Below, piece after piece: positions 11,590 through 36,836 of a stretch of DNA of 64,000 nt (its first letter is position 1; each line of letters starts with the position of its first letter). The position numbers were made by a program, and so were the translations under genes. Location: the NCBI RefSeq assembly GCF_019703515.2, contig NC_059385.1, positions 27,694,001 through 27,758,000 on the forward strand, given 5' to 3'. The notes under the pieces were generated by a model. It had not been told where the DNA came from. It did not search any database and saw only the letters and a list, made by a program, of their open reading frames with translations. The DNA is from Myxocyprinus asiaticus (lineage: Eukaryota > Chordata > Actinopteri > Cypriniformes > Catostomidae).

Positions 11590-12390
11590 CAGCTCTCTGA
11601 AAAAAATTGAGAGACCACTGCAAAATTATCCGTTTCTCTGGATTTACTATTTATATGTATGCATTTGAGTAAAATGAACATTACCGTTTTATTCTATAAA
11701 AGTACTGACAACATTTTTCCCAAAATCCAAATAAAAATATTGTCATTTAGAGCATTTATTTGCAGAAAATGACAACTGGTCAAAATAACAAAAAAGATGC
11801 AGTGTTTTCAGACCTTGAATAATGCAAAGAAAACAAGTTCATATTCATTTTAAAACAACAAAATACTAATGTTTTAACTTAGGAAGAGTTCAGAAATCAA
11901 TATTTGGTGGAATAACCCTGATTTTTAAATCACAGTTTTCATGCATCTTGGCATGCTCTCTACCAGTCTTTCACATTGCTGTTGGGTGACTTATGCCAAC
12001 TCCTCCTCGCTCCCTCCAGCCTTATGGTTGACACCACCACCACCACCACTACAACCACCACCCTTGCCAAAACCACCAGCCCTCTTGGTGCAAAAATTCA
12101 AGCATCTCGGCTTTGTTTGATGGCTTTTGGCCATCCATCTTCCTCTCGATTACATTCCAGAGGTTTTCAATGGGGTTCAGGTCTGGAGACTGGGCTGGCC
12201 ATGACAGGGTCTTGATCCGGTGGTCCTCCATCCACACCTTGACTGATCTGGCTGTGTGGCACGGAGCATTGTCCTGCTGGAAAAACCAATCCTCAGAATT
12301 GTGGAACATTGTCAGAGCAGAAGGAAGCAAGTTTTCTTCCAGGATAACCTTGTATGTGGCTTGATTCATGCGTCTTTCACAAAGATGAAT
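11590..12390 (-). mobile_element. half Tc1-like element carrying a lin54 exon fragment
   Basis: It starts at a TA with CAGCTCTCTGAAAAAAATTG and runs into a minus-strand transposase. It breaks off near 12390 without a right terminal repeat. The minus-strand frame 12049-12369 contains the DDE-core segments FFQQDNAPCHTARSVKVW and SPDLNPIENLWNVIERK. Between 11996 and 12081 the family sequence is replaced by DNA copied from lin54. It lies about 90 bp upstream of the lin54 coding-exon acceptor. Confidence 0.85.
11996..12081 (+). pseudogene. inverted copy of lin54 exon fragment
   Basis: The plus strand reads LLLAPSSLMVD, a Thr run, then LAKTTS. lin54 exon 1 on the opposite strand reads [11 protein letters not shown], a Thr run, then LAKTTS. 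At base level 11996-12081 matches the reverse complement of 11160-11242 with three substitutions and one extra CAC triplet. The match starts at CCAACTCCTCCTCGCTCCCT and stops after AAAACCACCAGC. Confidence 0.95.
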
Positions 12391-12607
12391 CTTAAGAATC
12401 CATTTTAAGAAATGCTGTCATGAATAACATTAGCCAGCGAGACTGTGCTTTATAAAGCTGACTATCAGTTTGTTGATACTTGATGCACGCGGTTTCCTGC
12501 ATATTCTGTTGCCATTGAAATTGAAGTATTTATAAGTCACTTTACGCAGCATATAAATAAATAAAAACTGTGATGTTTTCTTTTTGTGCGTCAATTTAAA
12601 AAAGATA

Positions 12608-12796
12608 CTCAGAGGTCCTTGGAGGACAAAATGTCCGCATCAAAAAAATAATATTAATATTATTTTCCACATTCAATTAATTTATTTTTAACCAACATCA
12701 GTCCTGATCATAACTACCAAATATGCATTCATTTTCGGGATTTTAAACCTTTAAATGCTGGTTTGTTTATATAATGCCACTGCTGTTGTTTTTTAT
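12608..12796. repeat. direct repeat, unit 1
   Basis: It shares long blocks with 13032-13219 in the same orientation, including ACCAACATCAGTCCTGATCA and the run from 'cattcattttc' through 'tttaaatgc' to 'ataatgccactg'. It is non-coding and upstream of lin54. Confidence 0.8.
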
Positions 12797-13031
12797 GAGA
12801 AAAAAAAAAAAATTCCCATTATTATGAATTATTTTCCATATACTAAATGCTAAGGGGAACTGTTGTTTTTTTTTGGGGGGGGGGGGGTTGTTTGGATTAT
12901 CAAAGTCTGGGATATGCCAATGATTAGCAACAACATTGATTTTGATGCATTATTATTTTTTTGTACAGTGTCAGATAAAAAAATAAATAAATAAATAAAA
13001 CAAACAAACAAAAAAAACTCACACAGTATCT

Positions 13032-13219
13032 TAGAGGACAAAAATGTCTGCATCAAAAAACTGCCATAAAAATATAATATATTAATATTATTTTCCACTT
13101 TCACTTAGATTTTTTAACCAACATCAGTCCTGATCATAACCACCAAATATTCATTCATTTTCAGGATTTTAACCCTTTAAATGCCAGTTTGTTTACATAA
13201 TGCCACTGTTGTTTTTTTA
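13032..13219. repeat. direct repeat, unit 2
   Basis: Second copy of the unit at 12608-12796, diverged by scattered substitutions and a short insertion. The remaining DNA between 12400 and 14390 is AT-rich with poly-G and poly-T tracts, and I see no gene. Confidence 0.8.
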
Positions 13220-13995
13220 CACGCACACACATTTCTCAATACACACTCTAACATCCATATCAACACACCCACACAATTTTAGCTGCATCATTCATTCAAC
13301 TGGCCTGCAGTGCTCTATAATACAGTAAACAGAAAATAGTTTAAAAAAAAAATAGCATCTATTTGCTCCATAGGCTAAACGTCCTGTTATCGTGACTTAG
13401 CGTGCTGCGTGTGTACTTCTGGCAGGGGTTGGATTTAGAAAGATCCGTCATTTTCAACGTGTCCTCGGTTCATGCATGAGAAACAGAGGCAGAAGCACAA
13501 GAAAAGACAGCAGAATTTGTTGTTGTTGTTGTTTTTGTCAATGTAAGAACACAAGGGACGAGCAAAGCCAAGACAACTAACGTTCAGGCTTAAAATTATG
13601 GGTTTGAGATTTAATATAAAACTGTTAAGCCTTAAACTGTGTGGGCTGGATATAGTAACCTATTAGGATGAAAACAAAGAACAGTGTAAATACTTGATCT
13701 ACAAAACCACTTCATGAGTATTATTAACAGACATTCATTGTTTACAATAAAAAAACAATAAACTGAATAGAACGATACAATTACAACCCCATGTATTTAA
13801 TATTCCTGTATATCAGTAATAATTAGTTAAACTGTAGTTCCCTCAAACAATACACCAAATTCTTCCTTAAAAGTAAATTATTTCTGAATTTAATGAGAAT
13901 TAAGAGACTAAAAGCAAGTTAATTGCGAAAGGGTCATTAGTGACTTGTGCTTTTACCATTATTCGAATCAGTGCATGATAAAACAGAAGCGACGT

Positions 13996-14260
13996 AAGGG
14001 GCCGTTCACATCGAATGCGTCTTTTGCGTCCATCTACGCTACATTTCAATTGTTTTTTCAATGTGTACGTACTGTTTTTTTTTTGTGTGTGTGTTTTTTT
14101 CATCGTCTCGCGCAGGAGCACCGCGTCCAGTTAAAAATTAGGCTACTTCAACATTAAAAAAACGTTTCGAGACACCTGCGTTCTGTATAGTTGTTGCGCT
14201 GCGTCTAGCTTTTTAATGAGCGTAAAACACGTTCAGTCTGAACGACTCCTCCATGTCATT
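13996..14260. repeat. possible MITE remnant
   Basis: A GC-richer stretch starts GGGGCCGTTCACATCGAATG and is followed by 'cgtcttttgcgtc' motifs, a style seen in hAT MITEs of fish. The right terminus is not certain. Confidence 0.3.
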
Positions 14261-14390
14261 CTGCAGATGGCAAAATAATAATAAGTTACACGTTGATAAA
14301 GATGACATAGTCCATCGAGTCTGCATGCACCTACTACTAGTATAAATGGCAATGTGTAATATAATAAAAAATAATGATAGACAGACATAT

Positions 14391-14559
14391 AGTGGGGTCC
14401 AAAAGTCTGAGATTCAAAATCTAATGTAACTTGAAAATAAAGTTTTAAGAATCTGTACTTCTAGTATTACTAATAAAATAAGCAATAATTTGTAACATTG
14501 CATTAGCTCCTATTTCTTTGCTTTTTTTTACTGGTAGTCTCAAGACTTTTGGGGGCCAG
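14391..14559. mobile_element. short Tc1-like MITE
   Basis: The left end GTGGGGTCCAAAAGTCTGAG is mirrored by the right end CTCAAGACTTTTGGGGGCC, with about 125 bp of AT-rich interior. There is no coding sequence. Confidence 0.65.
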
Positions 14560-14599
14560 CACGTTGCTGTCACGTACTGTCATTGTGAGTCGGTCCTGC

Positions 14600-15120
14600 T
14601 AGCCAGTTAGCCAATGTGAAGTACTGCAACAACACTTCAAACCTGGAGCAACCTTCCGATCTGACTGATTTAAGTTACTTTTTCTGTTACAATACAACAC
14701 CAAACAGTAACAACGGTCATTTGTGATCGCAGCTGGGTCCCTGACCTCTTCTTAAAGGAAAACACAAGGTAGTGCGCGGACTGACATCAGTTGACAGATA
14801 CACACTGTTAGCAGCTCGGCTACCTAGCTGAGATCATATTACTGCTCGCTGAATACCCACCCGAGCTCAAAGCACTCTTCTTACACTGTCGAGATGTGTG
14901 TCAAAACACTGCTGTCAAATCCTCAAAGTTTTCCACTCGATCGTGCACTGCTTAGTCCAACTCGATGTTGCATCGTTTCGATCATCCGTTCTCAGACGAA
15001 GACGATTGTTTAAAATACCGCGCCGAGCGCCATTTCACCTCTAACATCCCATAATAAAGCCACGCCTTCGTAGGAAACAACATATTACGTCTCTCCACAA
15101 CTTCCGCGCACGTCTCGCTT
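14600..15120 (-). promoter_or_regulatory. lin54: candidate lin54 promoter / first-exon region
   Basis: This is the only CG-richer block upstream of the lin54 coding exon ('ataccgcgccgagcgcc', 'acttccgcgcacgtctcgc'; the latter contains an ETS-like core on the minus strand). lin54 needs a 5' non-coding exon, because its coding exon starts at an acceptor. The exact start site and donor cannot be fixed by eye. Confidence 0.3.
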
Positions 15121-15138
15121 ACATCAAAAATATTTTGC

Positions 15139-15145
15139 AAAAAAA

Positions 15146-15219
<74 letters not shown>
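15139..15219. repeat. poly-A followed by (TA)n
   Basis: About 24 A residues pass into a TA microsatellite. This could be the tail of an eroded retroelement. Confidence 0.85.
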
Positions 15220-15224
<5 letters not shown>

Positions 15225-17100
15225 GTATTTTTTTGTTTTATTTGTTGTAATCTGAAACTGTGGCTGATTTTATTTTAGATTTTTTATTTTTTAATTTGAA
15301 AAAGCTTATTTATTTATTTATTTATTTAGAAAATCTGATTAGAGTATTTAAAATCAGTCATATATCATTAGTCCTATGATTATATTGGTTAAATTTTACA
15401 TACATAGTAACAGTAACAGAAAAAGAGATTTCTGGTTGGTAAATACTGTATATAGGGCACGCAAAACTTATTGTGAGGGAACGAAAACTATTGCACGTGA
15501 ACGCAAAACTTATTCTAGAAATGTTTCTAGAAAATATAGACATTGGACGTTCCCAGTCAATAAATACAGTAAAAGAAACGCAGATTGGTTGTCTCTGCTT
15601 CAACTTGACCAAAAATACAAATGTTGTGGTGGTCAAAATGAAATTGAATTCTAAAAAATTCACTTGAGGGATATACTTTATGGAGCATTTTAGAATTGGT
15701 CATGCTTTAAGTTGTACTCAGTAACTTTTTGCTTGTATCATCTTGGACTTACAGTGACACCTAGTGGTGTGGATGAAGTATCATTCAAAATCAATAGTTT
15801 TCAGTTACAGATGCCATTATAGGAATTCACTCTTCACAATCAGCCATGATTAATTTAATCCAAGAGTAAAAGTGTCCAATAACAAAACGGTTACTGAGAT
15901 TAAGTGAGTACTATTCATGTCATGTGATTCTAAAATGGCAGCCCCCATGAGGGCACCCCTGCTCCATGTAGAATATAATATAAACAACTTAACCATTAAT
16001 TTCCAAAAAGTTTTCAAGCACATTTTTCAAGATAATTATATATATATATATATATTATGCATTTTTGAGTAAAAAATATCAAGAAGTTTTCTCAGGGTTA
16101 CATCACATGAACAAAATGTGCCTTTTCGTAAAAATTTCAAAATAAATATCAGATGTTTTTTAAAACTTCATGCTCAGGCTTGAGGGTCTAGAGGTGTCCA
16201 CTCTGTTTTATGGTTTTTATGGTCAACATAAACAACAAAATGGCTACCTACATGTTGGTTACACCCAGTGACTTTGATTTGGTGTCTCTGGACACCACAT
16301 GATATTTTTTTACTTTAAGCCCCAGAAAAAAATACCAATATGACTTTAAACTCAGCAATTGACAAATATTCATCATAGAAGAGGTGTATTCAAGTAAATG
16401 GTTTGTGTGAATTGCATTTTTTATGTATTTTTAATAAAATGAGTATCACATAATTTACCCTAAGGACACATGGCCATAATATGCACCTGTTACCAAGTGT
16501 TATTGTATTTTATGATTAATTTTATAAAAAGAATCCATGTTATGATCATGAAAAATGTTTTTTTCTAGATCACTCACCCACTGCAGACACACATTTTTTC
16601 TACTCCAATCTACTACTTGACCATGTTTGAAAGTGCATGAAACATTTGAAAACTTGTGGCGTAAGTTTCATGTGAACACTAGGAAAGACAAGTCAACCCA
16701 TCGCAAACTCCGACATATCTGTTTTACAGTGTTTACACTGTTTTACAATCTAATTCTGACCGGCTTATCGCCCTTATTTCAAGTCTGTTATTTATCAAAC
16801 TTATTCAAATTACATATTCAATATTTTACTTGCATGATTAGTTCTAAGTAATACATGACACAATTGATCTAATGGGGATGGTAAGGGGGGATGGTGGTTT
16901 TACAATGGGGATGCTTTTTGGTATTTCTTGCAACATCCCCCCTCAACTCCAGCCCTGGGACTAGAGTCGTCTTCTCATGTGAGTGGTCATGATTTTATAC
17001 ATATGCTTCAAAATTACATTTAATTTCTTTAGGAGTAAAACTTTTTTTTTAATGGGTCGAAAAATATTGAGTGCATCTCTAAGTGATTCTAAAAAAAAAA
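15220..17100. other. lin54-cops4 spacer, no gene seen
   Basis: AT-rich DNA with short repeats and a small TA tract near 16038-16056. No exon with convincing splice sites or protein similarity was recognised. Confidence 0.4.
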
Positions 17101-17180
17101 AGGGTGGAGAAAAAGTAGCGGGCTGTGATTGCGCCATCTGGCGGCCAGAGTTTGTCAATGTTGACTGACTGCAGAGGAAA

Positions 17181-17190
<10 letters not shown>
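17100..17190 (+). promoter_or_regulatory. cops4: cops4 core promoter region with CTCF-like and YY1-like motifs
   Basis: GCGCCATCTGGCGG (17131-17144) fits the reverse form of the CTCF core at 13 of 14 positions. The start codon lies in AAAATGGCGACC, the YY1-type AANATGGCG motif that often overlaps the start of housekeeping genes. There is no TATA box, consistent with a housekeeping gene. Motif calls are by eye. Confidence 0.45.
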
Positions 17191-31171
<13,981 letters not shown>

Positions 31172-31600
31172 ATACCCTAGAGACGCTACTGTCTACACGC
31201 TCAACTCCAAAACCATGCCCTTTCCCTTTTCGTTCATCAGAATTAAGGGCACTATGAAAGGACTATTGAATTTAGCATTGATTCAGTTGAACTTGGCACA
31301 TTTATGCTAATGCCGTATTAGGTTTGACCATCTGCGTTGTGAAGTTGATGTTTTCAGACTTAATCTGTGAGAATCTCATGCCTAATCAACTTTTAAAAAA
31401 TGTCTTTGTCTCCATTTCTGTTGGTTTTGAACACAATCAAATGAAACCTTGAGTGTTTAATTTTTCAATGTTAAAAGAAATGTTAACCCAAAATTTCAAA
31501 ATCTTACTATTATTCAGTATTAAATTACAATAATATAATATTTAAGTTGACCCCCCCTGTGTTTCATTGTTTTATAGCAATAAATTTATACTCTTTTGAA
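31172..31600 (+). terminator. cops4: cops4 3' UTR and polyadenylation signal
   Basis: The first good AATAAA is at 31579-31584, about 410 bp after the stop, so the UTR probably ends shortly after 31595. The cleavage site is inferred. Confidence 0.6.
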
Positions 31601-31873
31601 GTGAAAGAGGTCTGAGTTTGAAAAACGACTCGTGTAAACATCCTACAGATTAATTTATCCTTTCTTTCTATTGGCAGTAGACCATGGGCAAAACCAAACT
31701 AATTTTAGTCAAAAGGAATCACCTACTAATTTTTTTTAATTTTTTATATATGTTAATATCTCAATAAAAAATGTTTGTCCAAATTGTGCAGTCCTAGTGC
31801 ACGATTACTTTGTCTTCAGTAAACAGTGTTCAGCAGTAAAAATAACCATTAAATCATATTTACATATCAAATC

Positions 31874-32472
31874 TTAAAGGATTAGCTCACCCCAAAATGA
31901 AAATTCTTATAATTTACTCACTCTCATGCCATCCCAGATGTGTATGACTTTCTTTCATCTGCTGAAAACAAATTAAGATTTTTAGAAGAATACATACAAT
32001 GCAAGTGAATGGTGACCAAAACTTTGAAGCTCTTAAAGCATATAAAAGTAATCCAGTGGTTTAATCCATGTCTTCTGAAGCGATGCAGTTGGTTTTGATT
32101 GAGAACAGACCAAAATATAACTAATTTTTTCACTGTTCATCGTGCAATGGCAGTCTCTAGACACCATTATGATTTCAAGCTTGATTACACCTTCTAGTGC
32201 TTGACGCATGCACAGAGCGCTAGATGGCGCTATACCGATTGGATCGCTTCAGATGACATGGATTAAACCACTGGAGTCGTATGCTGCATTTATGTGCTTT
32301 TGGCTTCAAAGTTCTGGCCACCATTCACTTGCATTGTATGGACAAAAAGAGCTGAGATATTCTTCTAAAAATCTTCATTTGTGTTCAGCAGAAGAGTCAA
32401 ACACATCTGGGATGGCATGAGGGTGAGTAAATGTTAGGAGAATTTTCATTTTTGGGTGAACTATCTCTTTAA
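31874..32472. mobile_element. TTAA-flanked palindromic MITE
   Basis: TTAA is at both ends (31874-31877, 32469-32472). The terminal sequences AAGGATTAGCTCACCCCAAA and TTTTGGGTGAACTATCTCTT are inverted and continue as long arms (AATGCAAGTGAATGGTGACC versus GGCCACCATTCACTTGCATT). A piggyBac/Kolobok-type relation is inferred from the TTAA target. The centre holds a CTCF-like motif near 32218-32234. Confidence 0.82.
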
Positions 32473-32477
32473 AGACA

Positions 32478-32655
32478 CCTAGTATAAAGTGGGTATGAAA
32501 GTGGCTACTTTTAGCTACTCCCCAACTCTGTCAATCATGATCTAGCAGTGCAATAATCATATCTAACCACAGGAAGCCACAATACACAGCATGTCTCATA
32601 CAGTGCATCCTCTATGGATGAAACACTTAATATGAGATTGGAATCAGCTTTTTAT
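32478..32655. repeat. unclassified repeat, copy 1
   Basis: It matches 44545-44715 in reverse orientation (GCTACTCCCCAAC, CAGTGCAATAATCATATCTA, AGGAAGCCACAATACACAG). Confidence 0.7.
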
Positions 32656-33099
32656 TTTTTTTATTTGGGTGAACTATTCCTTTAATAACAAATGTATGAA
32701 GTAAAGCACAACACAATAATGGTTAACTTTTATCCATTTTATGAACAATCATGAAAAAATATTGACTGGCAACAATCTAAAAATGCAAAAAAATACATTA
32801 AAAATGTAGTCTAACACACAAAGACTCCAGTAAATGCAAACAGCATGTTTGTGCAACACAGTGATACAGTCCTTTAAATCTGTGTTCATTTACTCCAGGT
32901 CAAGTCTTGGTAACACAGGCAGTATAAGGTTACCAAAGGAGGAATCCTAAGTGATGAAGAAGCCCGATTAGTGTGCATGTGCATGCTGAAACCAAAACAG
33001 AGAGAAATACTCATATGACACATATTATCAAAAACAGGTAAACATCGAGACTTCTAACAGGATGCATAATGTGAAAAATTACTATTACAATTTGAAGAA

Positions 33100-34161
33100 A
33101 ATGTTCAGAACTTCTTAAACTACTTCAAAGAGTTCTCATCAAAAAATCCTCCACGTGCAGCAATGACAGCTTTGCAGATCCTTGGCATTCTAGCAGTCAG
33201 TTTGTCCAGATTCTCAGGTGACATTTCACTCCACGCTTCCTGAAGCACTTGCAATAGATGTGGCTGTCTTGTCGGGCACTTCTCACACACCTTACAGTCT
33301 AGCGGATCCCACAAAAGCTCAATGGGGTTAAGATCCATAACACTCTTTTCCAATGATCCGTTGTCCAATGTCTGTGTTTCTTTGCCCACTCTAACCATTT
33401 CTTTTTGTTTTTCCGTTTCAAAAGTGGCTTTTTCTTTACAATTCTTCCCATAAGGCCTGCACCCCTGAGTCTTCTCTTTACTGTTGTACATGAAACTGGT
33501 GTTGAGCGGGTAGAATTCAATGAAGCTGTCAGCTGACGACATGTGAGGGGTCTATTTCTCAAACTAGCGACTCTGATGTACTTATCCTCTTGTTTAGTTG
33601 TACATCTGGCCTTCCACATCTCTTTCTGTCCTTGTTAGAGCCAGTTGTCCTTTGTCTTTGAAGACTGATGTGTACACCTTTGTATGAAATCTTCAGTTTT
33701 TTGGAAATTTCAAGCATTGTACAGCCTTCATTCCTCAAAACAATGATTGACTGACGAGTTTCTTTTTTGCCATTTTTGACCTAATATTGACCTTAAGACA
33801 TGCCAATCTATTGCATACTGTGGCAACTCAAAAGCAAACACAAAGACAATGTTAAGCTTCTTTTAACGAACCAAATAGCTTTCAACTGTATTTGATATAA
33901 TGGCAAGTGATTTTCTAGTACCAAATTAGCAATTTAGCATGATTACTCAAGGATAAGGTGTTGGAGTGATGGCTGCTGGAAATGGGGCCTGTCTAGATTT
34001 GATCAAAAATGACTTTTTTCAAATAGTGATGGTGTTGTTTTTTACATCAGTACTGTCCTGACTATACTTTGTGATCAGTTGAATGCCACTTTGGTGAATT
34101 AAAGTACCAATTTCCTTCCAAAACAGCAAAATCTGTACATTATTCCAAACTTTTGACTGCC

Positions 34162-34164
<3 letters not shown>
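33100..34164 (-). mobile_element. Tc1-like element with internal transposase deletion
   Basis: The right end mirrors CACTGGCAGTCAAAAGTTTG and the left end is incomplete. Transposase pieces on the minus strand: RNRPLTCRQLTASLNSTRST and HRHWTTDHWKRVLW (33299-33619), joined directly to DLNPIELLWDPL (33120-33542 frame). The stretch between, which should hold the first two catalytic Asp residues, is missing. Confidence 0.8.

Positions 34165-34166
<2 letters not shown>

Positions 34167-34192
<26 letters not shown>
34167..34192. repeat. TG/TA microsatellite
   Basis: Short dinucleotide tract at the Tc1 right end. The DNA from 34195 to 35050 is AT-rich spacer with a (TAATA)n-like tract near 34888 and a CTCF-like motif near 34592-34606; I see no gene. 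Confidence 0.7.
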
Positions 34193-34193
<1 letters not shown>

Positions 34194-35057
34194 ACATATT
34201 AAACAGTACCTAGCTCCTGGGTTATTCATAGACTGTCTCTGAATGAGGTGTCTCTTTTCCTTATCCAACTCAGCTAGAATAGCAACCCTGTTTTTGTTCT
34301 GAAATCCTATAATGTCATATATCATATTTACAGATATACATAATAGTTAGCATTTTCTGTTAAAACGGTAAACAAAATTAAAATAGTCAATGTAAAGAAA
34401 ATACTTCAAAATGTGTTGATAAACAATGAATGATTAAAACATGGAGGGGTCAAGGTTTGGCAGATTAGGTAGATGCCGTAATTATATAACCCTATATAAC
34501 CCCTAATCCCTAATTGATTTATAGAGTTTTGAAAAAGTTGGAAAGATGTGTTAGACACTGGCGCAGTAAATTGGTGCACTGTCATATATTCACCACTAGA
34601 TGTCGCTGCAAACTAACCAACAATCCCAGCGCACACAAAAGTAACTGAGCTAAATGAGTAATACCAGCCCTGATCTGTCAAAACGATGGACTGTATCTGT
34701 TTGGAAAAATTTACAGGGGAAACGCATTTTTGGAAAGAAATTCTGAATAAGTATTTAAAGATATTGATTAAATTTAGATGCAGTCTGCATCAGGCTCTCT
34801 GAAGTAGCCTATTTTTTTTATATATATAAAATTACATGAGCATGCACAAACACTGCTCTGTTGTTCATTTAGTGTCTTAAAATAACCATAATATAATATA
34901 ATATAATATAGGTAACATAGCAGCAATATACAAAATTGGGCCATATTTTAGCATTTATTTACAAACAGAATGGGCTATCGACTAAAGAAATTAATCACGT
35001 ATTGATTTTACTGACATAACCTTAACTATAAATGGTCGGAAACACTTTAAAGAGCAT

Positions 35058-35612
35058 TTAAGGAATAATTCACCAAAAAATGAAAATTCTCTCATCATTT
35101 ACTCACCCATCCTAGATGTGTATTACTTTCTTTTTTCTGCAGAACACAAATTAAGATTTTTAGAAGAATATTTAAGCTCTGTAGGTCCATACAATGCAAG
35201 TGAATGGTGACCAAAACTTTGAAGCTCAAAAAGCACATAAAGTCAGCATTAAAGTAATCCATATGGCTCCAGTGGTTAAATCCATGCCTTCAGACACAAT
35301 ATGACAGGTGTGGGTGAGATACAGTTCAATATTTAAGTCAATTTTTAATATAAATCTCCACCTTTGACCAGGCCTGCCCAGTAGGTGGCGAAATGCATGA
35401 AGAATGCGATTCGCCAAAAAGCAAAAGAAGAATGTGAAAGTGAAAGTAGAGATTTATAGTAAAACAACACTTAAATATTGATCTGTTTCTCACCCACATT
35501 TATTATATCGCTTCTGAAGACACGGATTAAACCACTGGAGTCGTATGAATTACATTTATGCTGCCTTTATGTGCTTTTTGGAGCTTCAGAGTTTTAGTCA
35601 CCATCTAAAGCT
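35058..35612. mobile_element. TTAA-type palindromic MITE, right end truncated
   Basis: It begins TTAAGGAATAATTCACC and continues with the same arm sequence as 31874-32472 (AATGCAAGTGAATGGTGACC). The second arm (GGAGCTTCAGAGTTTTAGTC) breaks off near 35612. The centre contains CCAGTAGGTGGCGA, a CTCF-like motif. Confidence 0.75.
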
Positions 35613-35689
35613 CATATAATGTTAATGACTTTGTAATAGTATTACCATTAAGCTGAGTTTTACTTGCACTTCTCACCTGATGATCCGAC

Positions 35690-36720
35690 CGCGAGTCATA
35701 TCTGCAGTGACGTCATTTCGATCCTCCCCGTCTCTCGCGCTGCTGCCAGTGTTTGAGTTTGAGTGTTGGTTCAGATCCGGCTGTAGTATTAAAGAGCTCT
35801 GCTGTCCTGCACACACAGCGCACCAATGTGCATTACTATTACTGTTCATCTCTGGTGAATCAAAGGAGACAGCAATGATCACGAGACCAAAAAATAAACC
35901 GTCACACAAACTGGGAACTTAAACATAAATTGAGTTACAGAGCCGTATTTACCTAATATTTTTTTTTTTATTTATTTTATTTTATTTTTTCATATTTTGG
36001 AGATGAGTGCATGGAGTTATTATTATTTCTTTTTTGTCTTTTTCATTGCGGTGAGTTCGTGAAGAGCTTTTTTCCTGTATCAAGGACAGAACTACTTTGT
36101 TGGCATGAGATTCAGAGAATGGCTTGAAGCGAAAGGAGAGATTTGTTGAAGAATACATTGAAGGGGACTTAAATGCAGAAGATTTCTACCATTTCTATTT
36201 ATTCTACACAAAGATGAAGACGGTAACTATATGATTTCTTACAGTCTTTCAGACAGGAAAGAGTAGTCTGGACGTGCCCAGTGGAGTTTGCACAAAAATT
36301 ATCAGCGCGTGACACCATAACAATGACTATCTTTAATAGTAACCAATTGTAACTGCTTTATCTCGGATAGATACTTTGTGACTCATTTATCATTTCTCAT
36401 CTCATTGGTGTTGTCTTCCCTTTCGCAAGCCACTTGGTTTTATTTTAGTGGCCAGTATAATAGACTTGGGCCAGTTGCCAACTGTCTGGGTCAGACACGC
36501 TTTAGACAACTCAAGCCGCTGTCTGGAGTCTCTGGAAGAAGCGACTTAATTAAAACTTCATTAAATGTTCATCCGAACAGTTGCCGCTTCTGCTGCGATA
36601 AAAAAGAAACAAATGCAAACGGAGGTGATAGATAGGATCTGTTGTAACTAAAGGACTCCTCTGTCAACTATCCAGAGAATTACAATACCGGCGTTTGATT
36701 AAATGCTCATCACTTATCCG
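35690..36720 (+). promoter_or_regulatory. adamts6: candidate adamts6 promoter and 5' non-coding exon
   Basis: The only CG-richer block upstream of the adamts6 coding exon lies here. It holds a full palindromic CRE, TGACGTCA, at 35708-35715. A consensus splice donor (TCCG|GTGAGT) follows at 36720/36721, with an alternative at 36222/36223 (ACG|GTAACT). A splice from here to the acceptor at 40920 would place the satellite in intron 1. The transcription start is not determinable by eye. Confidence 0.4.
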
Positions 36721-36836
36721 GTGAGTTACAAACTTCATAATTTGCTTTGATTTGCAGCATCGAGCTTCAGCAATCAACGAATCAGATACTGCTCGCGTTT
36801 AAGATGAGCTTATTACTAACTATTATTGAGTCATGC

